Under the pieces are notes generated by a model that worked only from the letters and a program-made list of their open reading frames with translations, was not told where the DNA came from and made no database searches. 64,000 nucleotides of DNA from Nocardia terrae (lineage in GTDB: Bacteria; Actinomycetota; Actinomycetes; Mycobacteriales; Mycobacteriaceae). A program made the position numbers and the translations under genes. This document shows positions 34,282 to 42,592 of the stretch, piece by piece (position 1 is the first letter of the stretch; the number at the start of each line of letters is the position of its first letter). The DNA lies in assembly GCF_009760405.1 (NCBI RefSeq), contig NZ_WRPP01000007.1, positions 248,001 through 312,000 on the forward strand. The letters are read 5' to 3'.

Positions 34282-35205
34282 TCAGGCCGCCGCTTCCTCC
34301 GGGCGCAGGGTGTTCATGGGCGGGCGGTCCGCGAGCGAGACCTCGGTGGCGTGCGCGATGAATTCGCCTGCGACCATCGGGAATTGGGTCAGGGCCGCGC
34401 CGGAGTCCTGAATGCCGCTGCGGCCCAGGACGGTGCCCAGGATCTGGCGGCTCATGACGCCGAGGTCGGCCAGCGGGCGGTTGCGGTGCTGGCGGACGCC
34501 GAGGTTGACCTGGCCGATGCTGGGCAGGCCCAGCATGTCGTAAGTGTCGAGCAGCAGACCGATTTCGACGCCGTAGCCGGGGGCGAAGGGCACCGCGGTG
34601 AGCAGCTCCCGGGTGCCCGCGTACTCGCCGCCCAAGGGCTGCAGCACATTCGAGAGTTCCGGGCGCAGGGCGGCCAGCAGCGGGCGGGCCACCAGCTCGG
34701 TGACGCGGCCGCCGCCGTGGTGCTCGACGGCCTCGCCGGTGCGCAGCGGGCGGCGGTAGTAGGCCTTGACCAGATGCATGCCGTCCACGGTGAGCAGCGG
34801 GCCCAGCAGCTTGGGCACGAAGCTCGGGTCCGGGTCGATGAGGTCGGAGTCCACGAAGGCGATGATGTCGCCGGTGGTGACGGCCAGCGAGCGCCACAGG
34901 CACTCGCCCTTGCCCGGGACGGGGTCGAGTTCGGGGACGGCTTGCTCGCGGCTCACCACGCGCGCTCCGGCGGCCTGTGCGCGGGCGGCGGTGGCGTCGG
35001 TGGACCCGGAGTCCAGGACCACGAGTTCGTCCACCAGCGTGCCGAGCAGGGGCCGGATGCTGGCCACCACCGCGGCCACCGTGTCCTGTTCGTTCAGCGC
35101 CGGCAGTACCACCGAAACCGTGCGGTCACCCTTGGCCGCGATCAGTTCGTCGATGGTCCACTCGGGGCGGTCGAAGGTGTTGGTTGTCACCCAGTCTGTT
35201 TTCAT
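34282..35205 (-). CDS. gpgS: GpgS, glucosyl-3-phosphoglycerate synthase
   Basis: 307 aa, GT81-type retaining glycosyltransferase. SVVLPALNEQDTVAAVV at the nucleotide site, DXD-like AFVDSDL, KAYYRRPL, GGEYAGTRELL and GYGVEIGLLLDTYD. It transfers glucose to 3-phosphoglycerate, the first step of methylglucose lipopolysaccharide synthesis in mycobacteria and nocardiae. ATG 35205 is in an ATGA overlap with folP2. Confidence 0.93.
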   Translation of the reverse strand: MKTDWVTTNTFDRPEWTIDELIAAKGDRTVSVVLPALNEQDTVAAVVASIRPLLGTLVDELVVLDSGSTDATAARAQAAGARVVSREQAVPELDPVPGKGECLWRSLAVTTGDIIAFVDSDLIDPDPSFVPKLLGPLLTVDGMHLVKAYYRRPLRTGEAVEHHGGGRVTELVARPLLAALRPELSNVLQPLGGEYAGTRELLTAVPFAPGYGVEIGLLLDTYDMLGLPSIGQVNLGVRQHRNRPLADLGVMSRQILGTVLGRSGIQDSGAALTQFPMVAGEFIAHATEVSLADRPPMNTLRPEEAAA

Positions 35206-36074
35206 GCGAGACCTCGCAAAGTACGGGCTGGCGGGCGGAGACCCTGGATGGCGGCGATCATGTCCACCACCCGGCGCGTGTGAGCCACCTCGTGCACTCG
35301 GAAGACGCGGGCACCCGCGGCGGCCGACCATGCAGTCGCTGCCAATGTGCCCTCCAATCGTTCGGTCAGCTCGACACCAAGGGTCTCTCCGATGAAATCC
35401 TTATTACTCAGCGCCATCAAGACGGGCCATCCGCTTTTCACAAGAACGTCTATCGCACGCAACAATTCGAGCCCGTGATAGGTGTTTTTGCCGAAATCAT
35501 GGGTCGGGTCGATCAAAATCGAGTCCTTGGCCACCCCTGCCGCCGCAGCATTTTCGGCGGCGGCCACCACCGTCTCTGTGACCTGTGCCACCACATCGGC
35601 GTACCGGACCCGGTGCGGACGGGTGCGCGGAATCGCACCCCCGGTGTGGGAGCACACGATTCCTACGCCCAATTCGGCGGCCACGCCGACTAGCTCCGGA
35701 TCTGCTCCCGCCCAGGTGTCGTTGATCAGATCCGCGCCCTCGGCGACCGCGGCCCGGGCCACGTCGGCCCGCCAGGTGTCCACGCTGATGAGCAGGTCCG
35801 GATGGCGCTCGCGGATGGCCGCGACGAACGGGACCACTCGCCGGGACTCCTCGGCGGCGTCCACCTCCGAACCCGGCCCCGCCTTCACCCCGCCGATATC
35901 GACCAGATCCGCGCCCTCGGCGACCGCCCGGTCCACGGCGTTCATGGCGGCTTCGTCGCTGAACGTCGCGCCCTTGTCATAGAAGGAGTCCGGCGTCCGG
36001 TTCACGATCGCCATGACGAGCGCCCGATCCGTCGCCACCGGCTTTCCGCACAATGTCGGCAACGGCGCACACAT
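35202..36074 (-). CDS. folP2: FolP2, dihydropteroate-synthase-like protein
   Basis: 290-aa TIM-barrel protein of the DHPS family: IVNRTPDSFYDKG, VDIGGVKAGPG, SVDTWR, LINDTWAG, DPTHDFGKNTYHGLELLR and FRVHEV. The canonical SRK loop is SNK here (ALSNKDFIGETLG), and the DHPS Pro-Gly and pterin loops differ. The M. tuberculosis homologue Rv1207 is reported to lack DHPS activity. Its place beside gpgS suggests a link to lipopolysaccharide synthesis instead, but this is inference. ATG 36074. Confidence 0.88.
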   Translation of the reverse strand: MCAPLPTLCGKPVATDRALVMAIVNRTPDSFYDKGATFSDEAAMNAVDRAVAEGADLVDIGGVKAGPGSEVDAAEESRRVVPFVAAIRERHPDLLISVDTWRADVARAAVAEGADLINDTWAGADPELVGVAAELGVGIVCSHTGGAIPRTRPHRVRYADVVAQVTETVVAAAENAAAAGVAKDSILIDPTHDFGKNTYHGLELLRAIDVLVKSGWPVLMALSNKDFIGETLGVELTERLEGTLAATAWSAAAGARVFRVHEVAHTRRVVDMIAAIQGLRPPARTLRGLA

Positions 36075-36148
36075 GCCCTCGACTGTACCGAGGGCTGTGG
36101 CGAGGCTGCTGGGCAGCCGACCGGAACTGTGTCCCGACCGGCTGCTGT

Positions 36149-37918
36149 TCAGTTGCCGGGAGCCCGCCCGGCGGCCACCTCGGCGGCGTAGTCGGGATAG
36201 GCGGGGACGTAGCCGTCGGCGCGGCCCGCGAGGACGTAGAGGGCGCTGTGGTCGTCCGGCGTGTAGCCCTGCTTGCGGAGTTCGACCTTGCGGCTCTTGA
36301 AGGTGGAGGTCTGCTCGAGTTCGGGGACCACGCGGATGAACAGCGGGACGGCGTAGGTCGGGAGGCGGTCGTAGAGGGCCTTGGCGGCGACCTTGCCGTC
36401 GAAGGCCGCGCCCTCGTGCAGGGTCACCGCGGCCATGCCGGCCTTGCCGTCGGCGCCGGGGATGTCGACGCCGAAAACGACCGCCTGCGTGACGGAGTCG
36501 ATGCCGCCGAAGGCGCCCTCGACCTCGGTGGTGGCCACGTTCTCACCCTTCCAGCGGAAGGTGTCGCCGAGGCGGTCGACGAAGGCGATGTGGCCGAAGC
36601 GCTGGTCGCGCACCAGGTCGCCGGTGTCGAACCAGCAGTCGCCCGGCTTGAAACCGTCACGGACGAGCTTGGATTCGGTGGCCGCGGCGTCGGTGTAGCC
36701 GTCGAAGGGGGAGCTGTTGGTGACCTTGGCCAGCAGCAGGCCGATCCCGCCGGGCCGGACCCGGCGCAGCCGGCCGTCCGGGTGGCGCAGCGCCTTGCCG
36801 GTGGCGTCGTCGTACTCGACGATCGCGAAGGGCAGCGGGGTGAAGCCCGCGGTCTTGTCGAGGCCGAACGCGTTGATGAAGGCGACGTTTCCCTCACTGG
36901 CGCCGTAGAACTCGACGATTCGCTTAATGCCGAAGCGGCTCTGGAACTCGTCCCACAGCTCGGGCCGCAGTCCGTTGCCGACGCACAGCCGGACGGTGTG
37001 GGAGCGGTCGGTGCGCTTGGCGGGCTGGTTGAGCAGGTAGCGGCACAGCTCGCCGATATAGACGAAGGCGGTGGCCCGGTTGTCGATCGCCTCGTCCCAG
37101 AAGCGGGTGGCCGAGAATTTGCGCCCCAGAGCGAATGTCGCGCCGCCGGCGATGACCGAGGACAGCGCCACGGTGAGGGCGTTGTTGTGGTACAGCGGCA
37201 GGCAGCAGTACAGGGTGTCCTTGCCGGTGAGCCGCACGCCCAGCCCGCCGATTCCGGCCATGGACTTGGTCCAGCGCTGGTGGGTCATGACGCTGGCCTT
37301 GGGCAGGCCGGTGGTGCCGGAGGTGAAGATCAGGTAGGCGCGTTCCCTGGCCGTGATCTCCTCCGTTACAACCGGATCGGCGGACTCCATGGTGCGGGCC
37401 CGGGCGGCCAGGTCCTCGGACCACAGGACGGCGGGCCGGGGCTCGGTGAGCGTCCCGAAGCCCTCGGCGCACTCCTCGCCGATCACGTCGAGCACCGAGT
37501 TCAGCAGCCCGAAGCTGTGCTGCAGCACCGCATCTCGCTGATTGTGGTTGAGCAGGCCCGCGGTGGCGCCGAGTTTCACGGTGGCGAGCACGGTGAACAG
37601 CGCCTCAGGGCGGTTGGACAGCAGGATGCCGACCACGTCGCCGCGCTCGACGCCGTGTGCCGCAAGCACATTCGCGTACCGGTTGACCTCGGCATTGGCC
37701 TCGCCCCAGGTGTACTGGCGGCCTTCGAATCTCAGGAAGGGCCGGTCGGGGTGCTTGGCCGCGCCGCGTTGGAAGAACAGTCCGATGGACGCCTTGTCGC
37801 CGGAGCGCACCAGCATGTGCACGGCATTGCGGATCATGCCGGGGGCCTGCGTGGCCATGCCGGGCAGACTGCGGGCCAGATCGAACAGGCTCACGGTCGA
37901 ACGGGCATCCGTATTCAC
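36149..37918 (-). CDS. fadD6: FadD6-like very-long-chain acyl-CoA synthetase
   Basis: 589 aa, FATP-type ANL enzyme. FTSGTTGLPKASVMTHQRW P-loop, LYCCLPLYHNNALTVALSS, FYGASEGN, CWFDTGDLVRD, FVDRLGDTFRWKGENVATTEVE. Activates long-chain fatty acids and may also help uptake. GTG 37918 is preferred because GAGGAG is 9 nt upstream; the longer frame back to 38008 would cover that RBS. 75 bp separate its stop from folP2. Confidence 0.93.
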   Translation of the reverse strand: MNTDARSTVSLFDLARSLPGMATQAPGMIRNAVHMLVRSGDKASIGLFFQRGAAKHPDRPFLRFEGRQYTWGEANAEVNRYANVLAAHGVERGDVVGILLSNRPEALFTVLATVKLGATAGLLNHNQRDAVLQHSFGLLNSVLDVIGEECAEGFGTLTEPRPAVLWSEDLAARARTMESADPVVTEEITARERAYLIFTSGTTGLPKASVMTHQRWTKSMAGIGGLGVRLTGKDTLYCCLPLYHNNALTVALSSVIAGGATFALGRKFSATRFWDEAIDNRATAFVYIGELCRYLLNQPAKRTDRSHTVRLCVGNGLRPELWDEFQSRFGIKRIVEFYGASEGNVAFINAFGLDKTAGFTPLPFAIVEYDDATGKALRHPDGRLRRVRPGGIGLLLAKVTNSSPFDGYTDAAATESKLVRDGFKPGDCWFDTGDLVRDQRFGHIAFVDRLGDTFRWKGENVATTEVEGAFGGIDSVTQAVVFGVDIPGADGKAGMAAVTLHEGAAFDGKVAAKALYDRLPTYAVPLFIRVVPELEQTSTFKSRKVELRKQGYTPDDHSALYVLAGRADGYVPAYPDYAAEVAAGRAPGN

Positions 37919-38082
37919 TTCGCTGTGCTCCTCACGGGTCTTGCTCACGCCGTACGCCCACCCTTGCCGATCGGCCGCATCTTGTCGAGTGAAACCAGCT
38001 GGTATCACTTATCTCGCCTGGAATCATGGCGAGGTCGGCGCGATCGGTCAAGGGTCGGGGCGGATATACCCGCCCCGGCGGT

Positions 38083-38631
38083 TCAGAAACTCGGGCGCAG
38101 CGCCGCGAACGCGGCCTCGAAATCCGCGGTCACGAGCACCTTCTCCAGCGCCTCGGGGCCCGCGTAGCCGCGCTTGCGCAGCTCCCCGACCCACGCGAAC
38201 AGGCCCGCGTAATGGTCCTGGGGATCGAGCACCACCACCGGCTTCTCGTGCACGCCCAGGTAGGCGCCGGTCCAGGTTTCGAAGAGCTCCTCGAGGGTGC
38301 CGATGCCGCCGGGCAGGGTCAGGAAGGCGTCGGCCCGGTCGTCCATGATCTGTTTGCGCTCGCGCATGGAGTCGGTGACGATCAGCTCGTCGGCGTCGGT
38401 GTCGGCGACCTCGCGGTGCACCAGCTTCTTCGGGATCACGCCGATGGTCTTGGCCCCGGCCGCGCGGGCGGCGTGCGCGACCGCGCCCATCATGGAGACA
38501 TTGCCGCCGCCGGAGACCAAATGCCAACCGCGACGGCCGATCTCGGTGCCGACCCGGGCGGCCAGCTCCAGTGCTCGCGGATCGTCCACGGAGGCAGAGC
38601 AATACACGCAGACCGCATACGGTTCGCTCAC
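38083..38631 (-). CDS. LOG-family phosphoribohydrolase (Rv1205-like)
   Basis: 182 aa. Rossmann-like LOG protein with VSGGGNVSMMG and the hallmark PGGIGTLEELFE. LOG enzymes release free cytokinin-type bases from N6-modified AMP and may also split other nucleoside 5'-monophosphates. GTG 38631 gives 7-nt spacing to GGAGG; GTG 38634 is also possible. It overlaps the end of the preceding LOG gene. Confidence 0.9.
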   Translation of the reverse strand: MSEPYAVCVYCSASVDDPRALELAARVGTEIGRRGWHLVSGGGNVSMMGAVAHAARAAGAKTIGVIPKKLVHREVADTDADELIVTDSMRERKQIMDDRADAFLTLPGGIGTLEELFETWTGAYLGVHEKPVVVLDPQDHYAGLFAWVGELRKRGYAGPEALEKVLVTADFEAAFAALRPSF

Positions 38632-39434
38632 CACTGGTCCTCCACCACGCCGTCGTCGTCGGATTCCTGGCGGGCTCGCGCGGCCTCGGTCACGATCCGC
38701 ACCACCTCGTCCACGCTGTCGGTGACGTGCAGCAGGCCCATGTCACCGGGCGCGATCTTGGCCGAGCCGAGCAGCGAGTCTCGGATCCAATCCATCAGTC
38801 CCGCCCAGTATTTGGTGCCGAACAGAATGATCGGGAATCGGGTGATCTTGTGGGTCTGCACCAGGGTCAGCGCCTCGAAGAGCTCGTCGAGGGTGCCGAA
38901 GCCGCCCGGCATGCAGACGAAGGCCTGGGAGTACTTGACGAACATGGTCTTGCGCGCGAAGAAGTACCGGAAGTTGATGCCGAGATCGACCCACTCGTTG
39001 AGGTGCTGCTCGAACGGCAGCTCGATGCCCAGGCCGATCGAATAGCCGCCCGCCTCGGACGCGCCCCGGTTGGCGGCCTCCATGGCTCCCGGCCCGCCGC
39101 CGGTGATCACCGAGAAACCCGCCTTGGCCAAGGCGCTTCCGATCGCCATCCCGGCGTGGTACTCGGCCGAGTCGGCGGGGGTGCGGGCCGAGCCGAAGAC
39201 CGAGACCGCGCGCGGCACCTCCGCCAAAGCGCCGAAGCCCTCGATGAATTCGGCCTGGATGCGCAGCACGCGCCAAGGGTCGGTGTGCACCCAGTCCACC
39301 GGACCGCGCTCGTCGAGCAGATGCTGATCGGTGGTCCCTATCCCCTTCTTGCGATCACGCCGCAGCATGATCGGTCCGCGAAATCGTGGCGTCTTGGGCG
39401 AACGCGCCTCGTCGTAATCGGATTCAGCAGACAT
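38628..39434 (-). CDS. Second LOG-family (TIGR00730) protein
   Basis: 268 aa with a longer N-terminal extension than its neighbour. AVSVFGSARTP, GGGPGAMEAANRG and PGGFGTLDELFEALT are LOG motifs; RYFFARKTMFVKYSQAFV is the typical helix. Paralogous to the next gene and overlapping it by 4 bp. Two adjacent LOG genes may cover different nucleotide substrates or form a mixed complex. ATG 39434. Confidence 0.9.
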   Translation of the reverse strand: MSAESDYDEARSPKTPRFRGPIMLRRDRKKGIGTTDQHLLDERGPVDWVHTDPWRVLRIQAEFIEGFGALAEVPRAVSVFGSARTPADSAEYHAGMAIGSALAKAGFSVITGGGPGAMEAANRGASEAGGYSIGLGIELPFEQHLNEWVDLGINFRYFFARKTMFVKYSQAFVCMPGGFGTLDELFEALTLVQTHKITRFPIILFGTKYWAGLMDWIRDSLLGSAKIAPGDMGLLHVTDSVDEVVRIVTEAARARQESDDDGVVEDQW

Positions 39435-39454
39435 GCAGGCAGTATCCCTTCTGC

Positions 39455-39569
39455 CCTCCGCTTCGCTCCGGGCGGGTTCGCGGCGCTGGAGGTCTCGTTC
39501 TTCCCTCCCTCCGCTCCTCCGCTGCGCTCCCCCGCTCCGCTCGGTCCAGAACGAGACGCGCCGCGAACC
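39455..39569. repeat. Palindromic intergenic element with CCTCCGCTTCGCTCCGG box
   Basis: GGTTCGCGGCG plus GTCTCGTTCT on the left pair with AGAACGAGAC plus CGCCGCGAACC on the right (39475-39501 and 39548-39569), around a pyrimidine-rich loop of about 46 nt. The box CCTCCGCTTCGCTCCGG-NN-GGTTCGCGGC at 39455-39484 recurs at 49462-49510 in reverse. It lies between dapE and the LOG genes and may serve as a terminator. Confidence 0.7.
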
Positions 39570-39575
39570 TTCGGG

Positions 39576-40685
39576 CTAATCAGATTTGTTGCCGGTCAGA
39601 TAGCTACGGAGCATCGACGTCACCTGGGTGATCTGATCCACCGGCAGGTGCTCGTCGCGCTTGTGGGCCAGATTCGGGTCGCCGGGGCCGAAGTTGACGG
39701 CCGGGATGCCGCGCGCGGCGAATCGCGAGACATCGGTCCAGCCGTACTTGGCGCGGACGCCGCCGGAGCCGTGCGCGTGCACGATCTCGATGAGGTCCTT
39801 GGCGGCCGGGTTGGACAGGCCGGGCAGGGCGCCGGGCGCGCCGTCGGTGCGCTCGAAATCCAGTTCCAGACCGGCGAATACCTCGCGCACGTGCTCGGTG
39901 GCCTGGTCCAGGGTGCGGTCGGGGGCGAAGCGGAAGTTCACGTCCACCGAGGCCACGTCCGGCACCACATTGCCGGCGACGCCGCCCTCGACGCGCACGG
40001 CCGAGAGGCCCTCGCGGTAGGTGCAGCCGTCGATCTCGACCTCGCGCGCCCGATAGTCGGCCAGCCGTTCCAGGATCGGGGCGAGGCGGTGAATCGCGTT
40101 GTCGCCCAGCCAGGCTCGCGCGGTGTGGGCGCGCACGCCGGCGGTGGTCAGGCGCACCCGCAGGGTGCCCTGGCAGCCCGCCTCGATCCAGCCCCCCGAC
40201 GGCTCGCCGAGAATGGCGAGGTCGCCCTCGAGCCATTGCGGCAGTTCGCGTTCGATGCGGCCCAGGCCGTTGAACTCGGCGGCGATCTCCTCGCAGTCGT
40301 AGAAGATGAGCGTCAGATCGTGCACGGGGTCGGCCACGGTGGCGGCCAGGTGCAGGAAGACCGCGTCGCCGGACTTCATATCGACGGTGCCGCAACCCCA
40401 CAGCTGCCGTTCGCCGTCCGCGGTCGTCTGGAAGCGGCTGGGCACATTCTCGGCGATCGGCACGGTGTCCAGGTGCCCGGCGAGGATGACCCGGGTGGGC
40501 AGGCCGCGATTGGTGCGCGCCAGCACGGTATTGCCGTGCCGCAGGATCTCGAAGCCGGTGGTCTGCTCGCGCAGGGCCCGTTCGACGATGTCCGCGATGA
40601 CCTTCTCGTCCTTGGACACGCTCGGAATGTCCACGAGCGCGGCGGTGAGTGAAATGGGGTCGGCACTCAGATCGAGAGGGGTCAC
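39576..40685 (-). CDS. dapE: DapE, succinyl-diaminopimelate desuccinylase
   Basis: 369-aa M20 zinc peptidase. Metal sites: His and Asp in LAGHLDTVP, Asp in CGTVDMKSGDA, Glu pair in FYDCEEI, Glu/Asp in AILGEPSGG and His in DPNLAHKRDEH. Makes LL-diaminopimelate, completing the succinylase route with DapC and DapD. GTG 40685 (VTPLDLSADPISL) agrees with the family N-terminus; the open frame extends 20 codons further but does not look coding. Confidence 0.93.
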   Translation of the reverse strand: MTPLDLSADPISLTAALVDIPSVSKDEKVIADIVERALREQTTGFEILRHGNTVLARTNRGLPTRVILAGHLDTVPIAENVPSRFQTTADGERQLWGCGTVDMKSGDAVFLHLAATVADPVHDLTLIFYDCEEIAAEFNGLGRIERELPQWLEGDLAILGEPSGGWIEAGCQGTLRVRLTTAGVRAHTARAWLGDNAIHRLAPILERLADYRAREVEIDGCTYREGLSAVRVEGGVAGNVVPDVASVDVNFRFAPDRTLDQATEHVREVFAGLELDFERTDGAPGALPGLSNPAAKDLIEIVHAHGSGGVRAKYGWTDVSRFAARGIPAVNFGPGDPNLAHKRDEHLPVDQITQVTSMLRSYLTGNKSD

Positions 40686-40922
40686 TTGATCCACCCTAAA
40701 GGAGGGACGGCCTCCGTTCTCGGCACGGTGGTTGCGTTGGCACAAATCGGCACCGGGTGCGGTCTGAAATCACCCGGCAACTGCTCCACGCGCGGATGGT
40801 CCGCGTGGGGATAGTTGTCGCCGGTCGGCTTTCCGCGCGCGGACGGTTGCCGGGTTCGAAGGTCCCGAGGTCGCGATTCCGTAAATCCTCGAGCCTCGTG
40901 CCGTAGGGCCCTTGCCCCGTGC

Positions 40923-40958
40923 TTGAACGTGTGTTTAATCTATTAAACATGCGTTCAA
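40923..40958. promoter_or_regulatory. 36-bp operator overlapping the start of the TetR gene
   Basis: TTGAACGTGTGTTTAA and TTAAACATGCGTTCAA (16-bp arms, 2 mismatches) with TCTA between them. The right arm contains the ATG at 40949. A -10-like TTTAAT (40934-40939) and a -35-like TTGCCC (40912-40917), 16 bp apart, would place transcription start at or near the ATG. Confidence 0.8.
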
Positions 40959-41602
40959 CCGACGATCTGACGACCCGGGCCCGGATTCGCGATGCCGCGA
41001 TCACCGTGTTCGGGGAGCAAGGCTTCGGGGTCGGCGTGCGCGCCATCGCGGCCGCGGCGGGCGTCTCGCCCGGTCTGGTCAACCACCACTTCGGCTCCAA
41101 GGAAGGGCTGCGGGAGGCGTGCGACGACCGGGTCCGGGAGATCGTGTGGACCGCGAAGATGGAGTACATCGACAACCCCACGCCGGGCGGACTCATGCGG
41201 CAACTGGGCGAGATCGAGGCGTTCGCGCCCGTCATGGCCTACATCGTGCGCAGCTTCCAGGCGGGCGGGCCGTTGATGCGGACCTTCTTCGAGCACATGG
41301 TCGACGACACCGAGCAGTACCTGCGGGCCGGCATCGCGGGCGGCAGCATCAAACCGATGCGCGACGTGCCCGCCATGGCGCGCTACATCGCCACCAACAA
41401 CGGCGGCGGCATGATGATGTTCCTGCAGCTCTACGCCACCGAACAGGCCGAGCCCCTGGACTTCCGCAAGGCACTGCGCGAATACGCCGAACGGATGATG
41501 CTGCCCGCGTTGGAGATCTACACCAACGGACTGCTCACCGATTCCACCGCGCTGGACACGCTGGCCGCACAGACGGCACAGACAGCACAGACCGAGCAAT
41601 AA
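40949..41602 (+). CDS. TetR-family regulator, Rv1219c/RaaS-like
   Basis: 217 aa. N-terminal HTH (RIRDAAITVFGEQGFGVGVR, then AAAAGVSPGLVNHHFGSKEGLREA) and a long ligand domain with RSFQAGGPLMRTFFEHMVDDTEQYL. It directly precedes an ABC exporter pair, as M. tuberculosis Rv1219c does (there controlling Rv1218c-Rv1217c and affecting drug tolerance). ATG 40949 has no RBS, lies within its own operator, and may be read from a leaderless transcript. GTG 40919 is an alternative that would put the operator inside the coding sequence. Confidence 0.87.
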   Translation: MRSTDDLTTRARIRDAAITVFGEQGFGVGVRAIAAAAGVSPGLVNHHFGSKEGLREACDDRVREIVWTAKMEYIDNPTPGGLMRQLGEIEAFAPVMAYIVRSFQAGGPLMRTFFEHMVDDTEQYLRAGIAGGSIKPMRDVPAMARYIATNNGGGMMMFLQLYATEQAEPLDFRKALREYAERMMLPALEIYTNGLLTDSTALDTLAAQTAQTAQTEQ

Positions 41603-41635
41603 CCCACCAACGTCGTTTTCCTCCAAGGAGATTCG

Positions 41636-42592
41636 ATGAACGTCCCTGCCAACCCGGTGATCGAAGTCCGGGATCTGCACAAGAACTTCGGGCAGGTGCA
41701 TGCCCTGGACGGCCTCGACCTCGAGGTCGCCGAGGGCGAGGTGCACGGCTTCCTCGGCCCGAACGGGGCCGGAAAGTCCACCACCATCCGCATCCTGCTG
41801 GGCATCCTGTCGCGCACCTCGGGCGAAGCCGTGGTGCTGGGCCGGGATCCATGGACCGACGCGGTCGAGTTGCACCGTGACATCGCCTATGTCCCCGGCG
41901 ATGTCACGCTGTGGCCGTCGCTGTCCGGCGGCGAGACCATCGACTTGCTGGCGCGCATGCGCGGCGGCATCGACCAGGAGCGCCGCGCGGAGCTGATCCA
42001 GCGCTTCGAACTGGATCCGAGCAAGAAGGCGCGCACCTACTCCAAGGGCAATCGGCAGAAAGTCGCTCTGGTGTCGGCGTTCTCGTCGAACGCGCGACTG
42101 CTGCTGCTGGACGAGCCGACCTCCGGGCTGGATCCGCTGATGGAGCAGGTATTCAACGAATGCGTCGCCGAGGCGGTGGCGCGCGGCACCACGGTGCTGC
42201 TGTCCAGCCACATTCTGTCCGAGGTGGAAAGACTGTGCAAACGGGTCACCATCATCCGGGAGGGCAGGACCGTCGAGACCGGCACCCTGGCCGAGATGCG
42301 GCACCTGTCACGCACCTCCATCACGGCCGAGATGATCGGCAGCCCAGGGGATCTCAGCCGGATTCCCGGCGTGGAGGACGTCAGCGTCGACGGCCGCACC
42401 CTGCACTGCCAGGTGGACAGCGAACACCTCGGCGAGCTCATCCGGGTACTCGGCGACGCCGGGGTGCGCAGCCTGGTCAGCCAGCCGCCGACGCTGGAAG
42501 AGCTGTTCCTGCGCCACTATTCACTCGACGGCGGATCACCGGCCGGCGACGGCGCCGCGCAGGCTCCCCGGCGGGAGAAGGTGTCGAAATGA
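41636..42592 (+). CDS. ABC transporter ATP-binding protein (Rv1218c-like exporter)
   Basis: 318 aa. Walker A GPNGAGKSTT (about 41-50), signature YSKGNRQKVAL in place of LSGGQ, Walker B LLLLDEP, H-loop SSHILSEVERL, and an accessory C-terminal domain as in tetronasin/antibiotic exporters. Energises the following permease. ATG 41636 with AAGGAG at spacing 7; 4-bp overlap with the permease gene. Confidence 0.92.
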   Translation: MNVPANPVIEVRDLHKNFGQVHALDGLDLEVAEGEVHGFLGPNGAGKSTTIRILLGILSRTSGEAVVLGRDPWTDAVELHRDIAYVPGDVTLWPSLSGGETIDLLARMRGGIDQERRAELIQRFELDPSKKARTYSKGNRQKVALVSAFSSNARLLLLDEPTSGLDPLMEQVFNECVAEAVARGTTVLLSSHILSEVERLCKRVTIIREGRTVETGTLAEMRHLSRTSITAEMIGSPGDLSRIPGVEDVSVDGRTLHCQVDSEHLGELIRVLGDAGVRSLVSQPPTLEELFLRHYSLDGGSPAGDGAAQAPRREKVSK

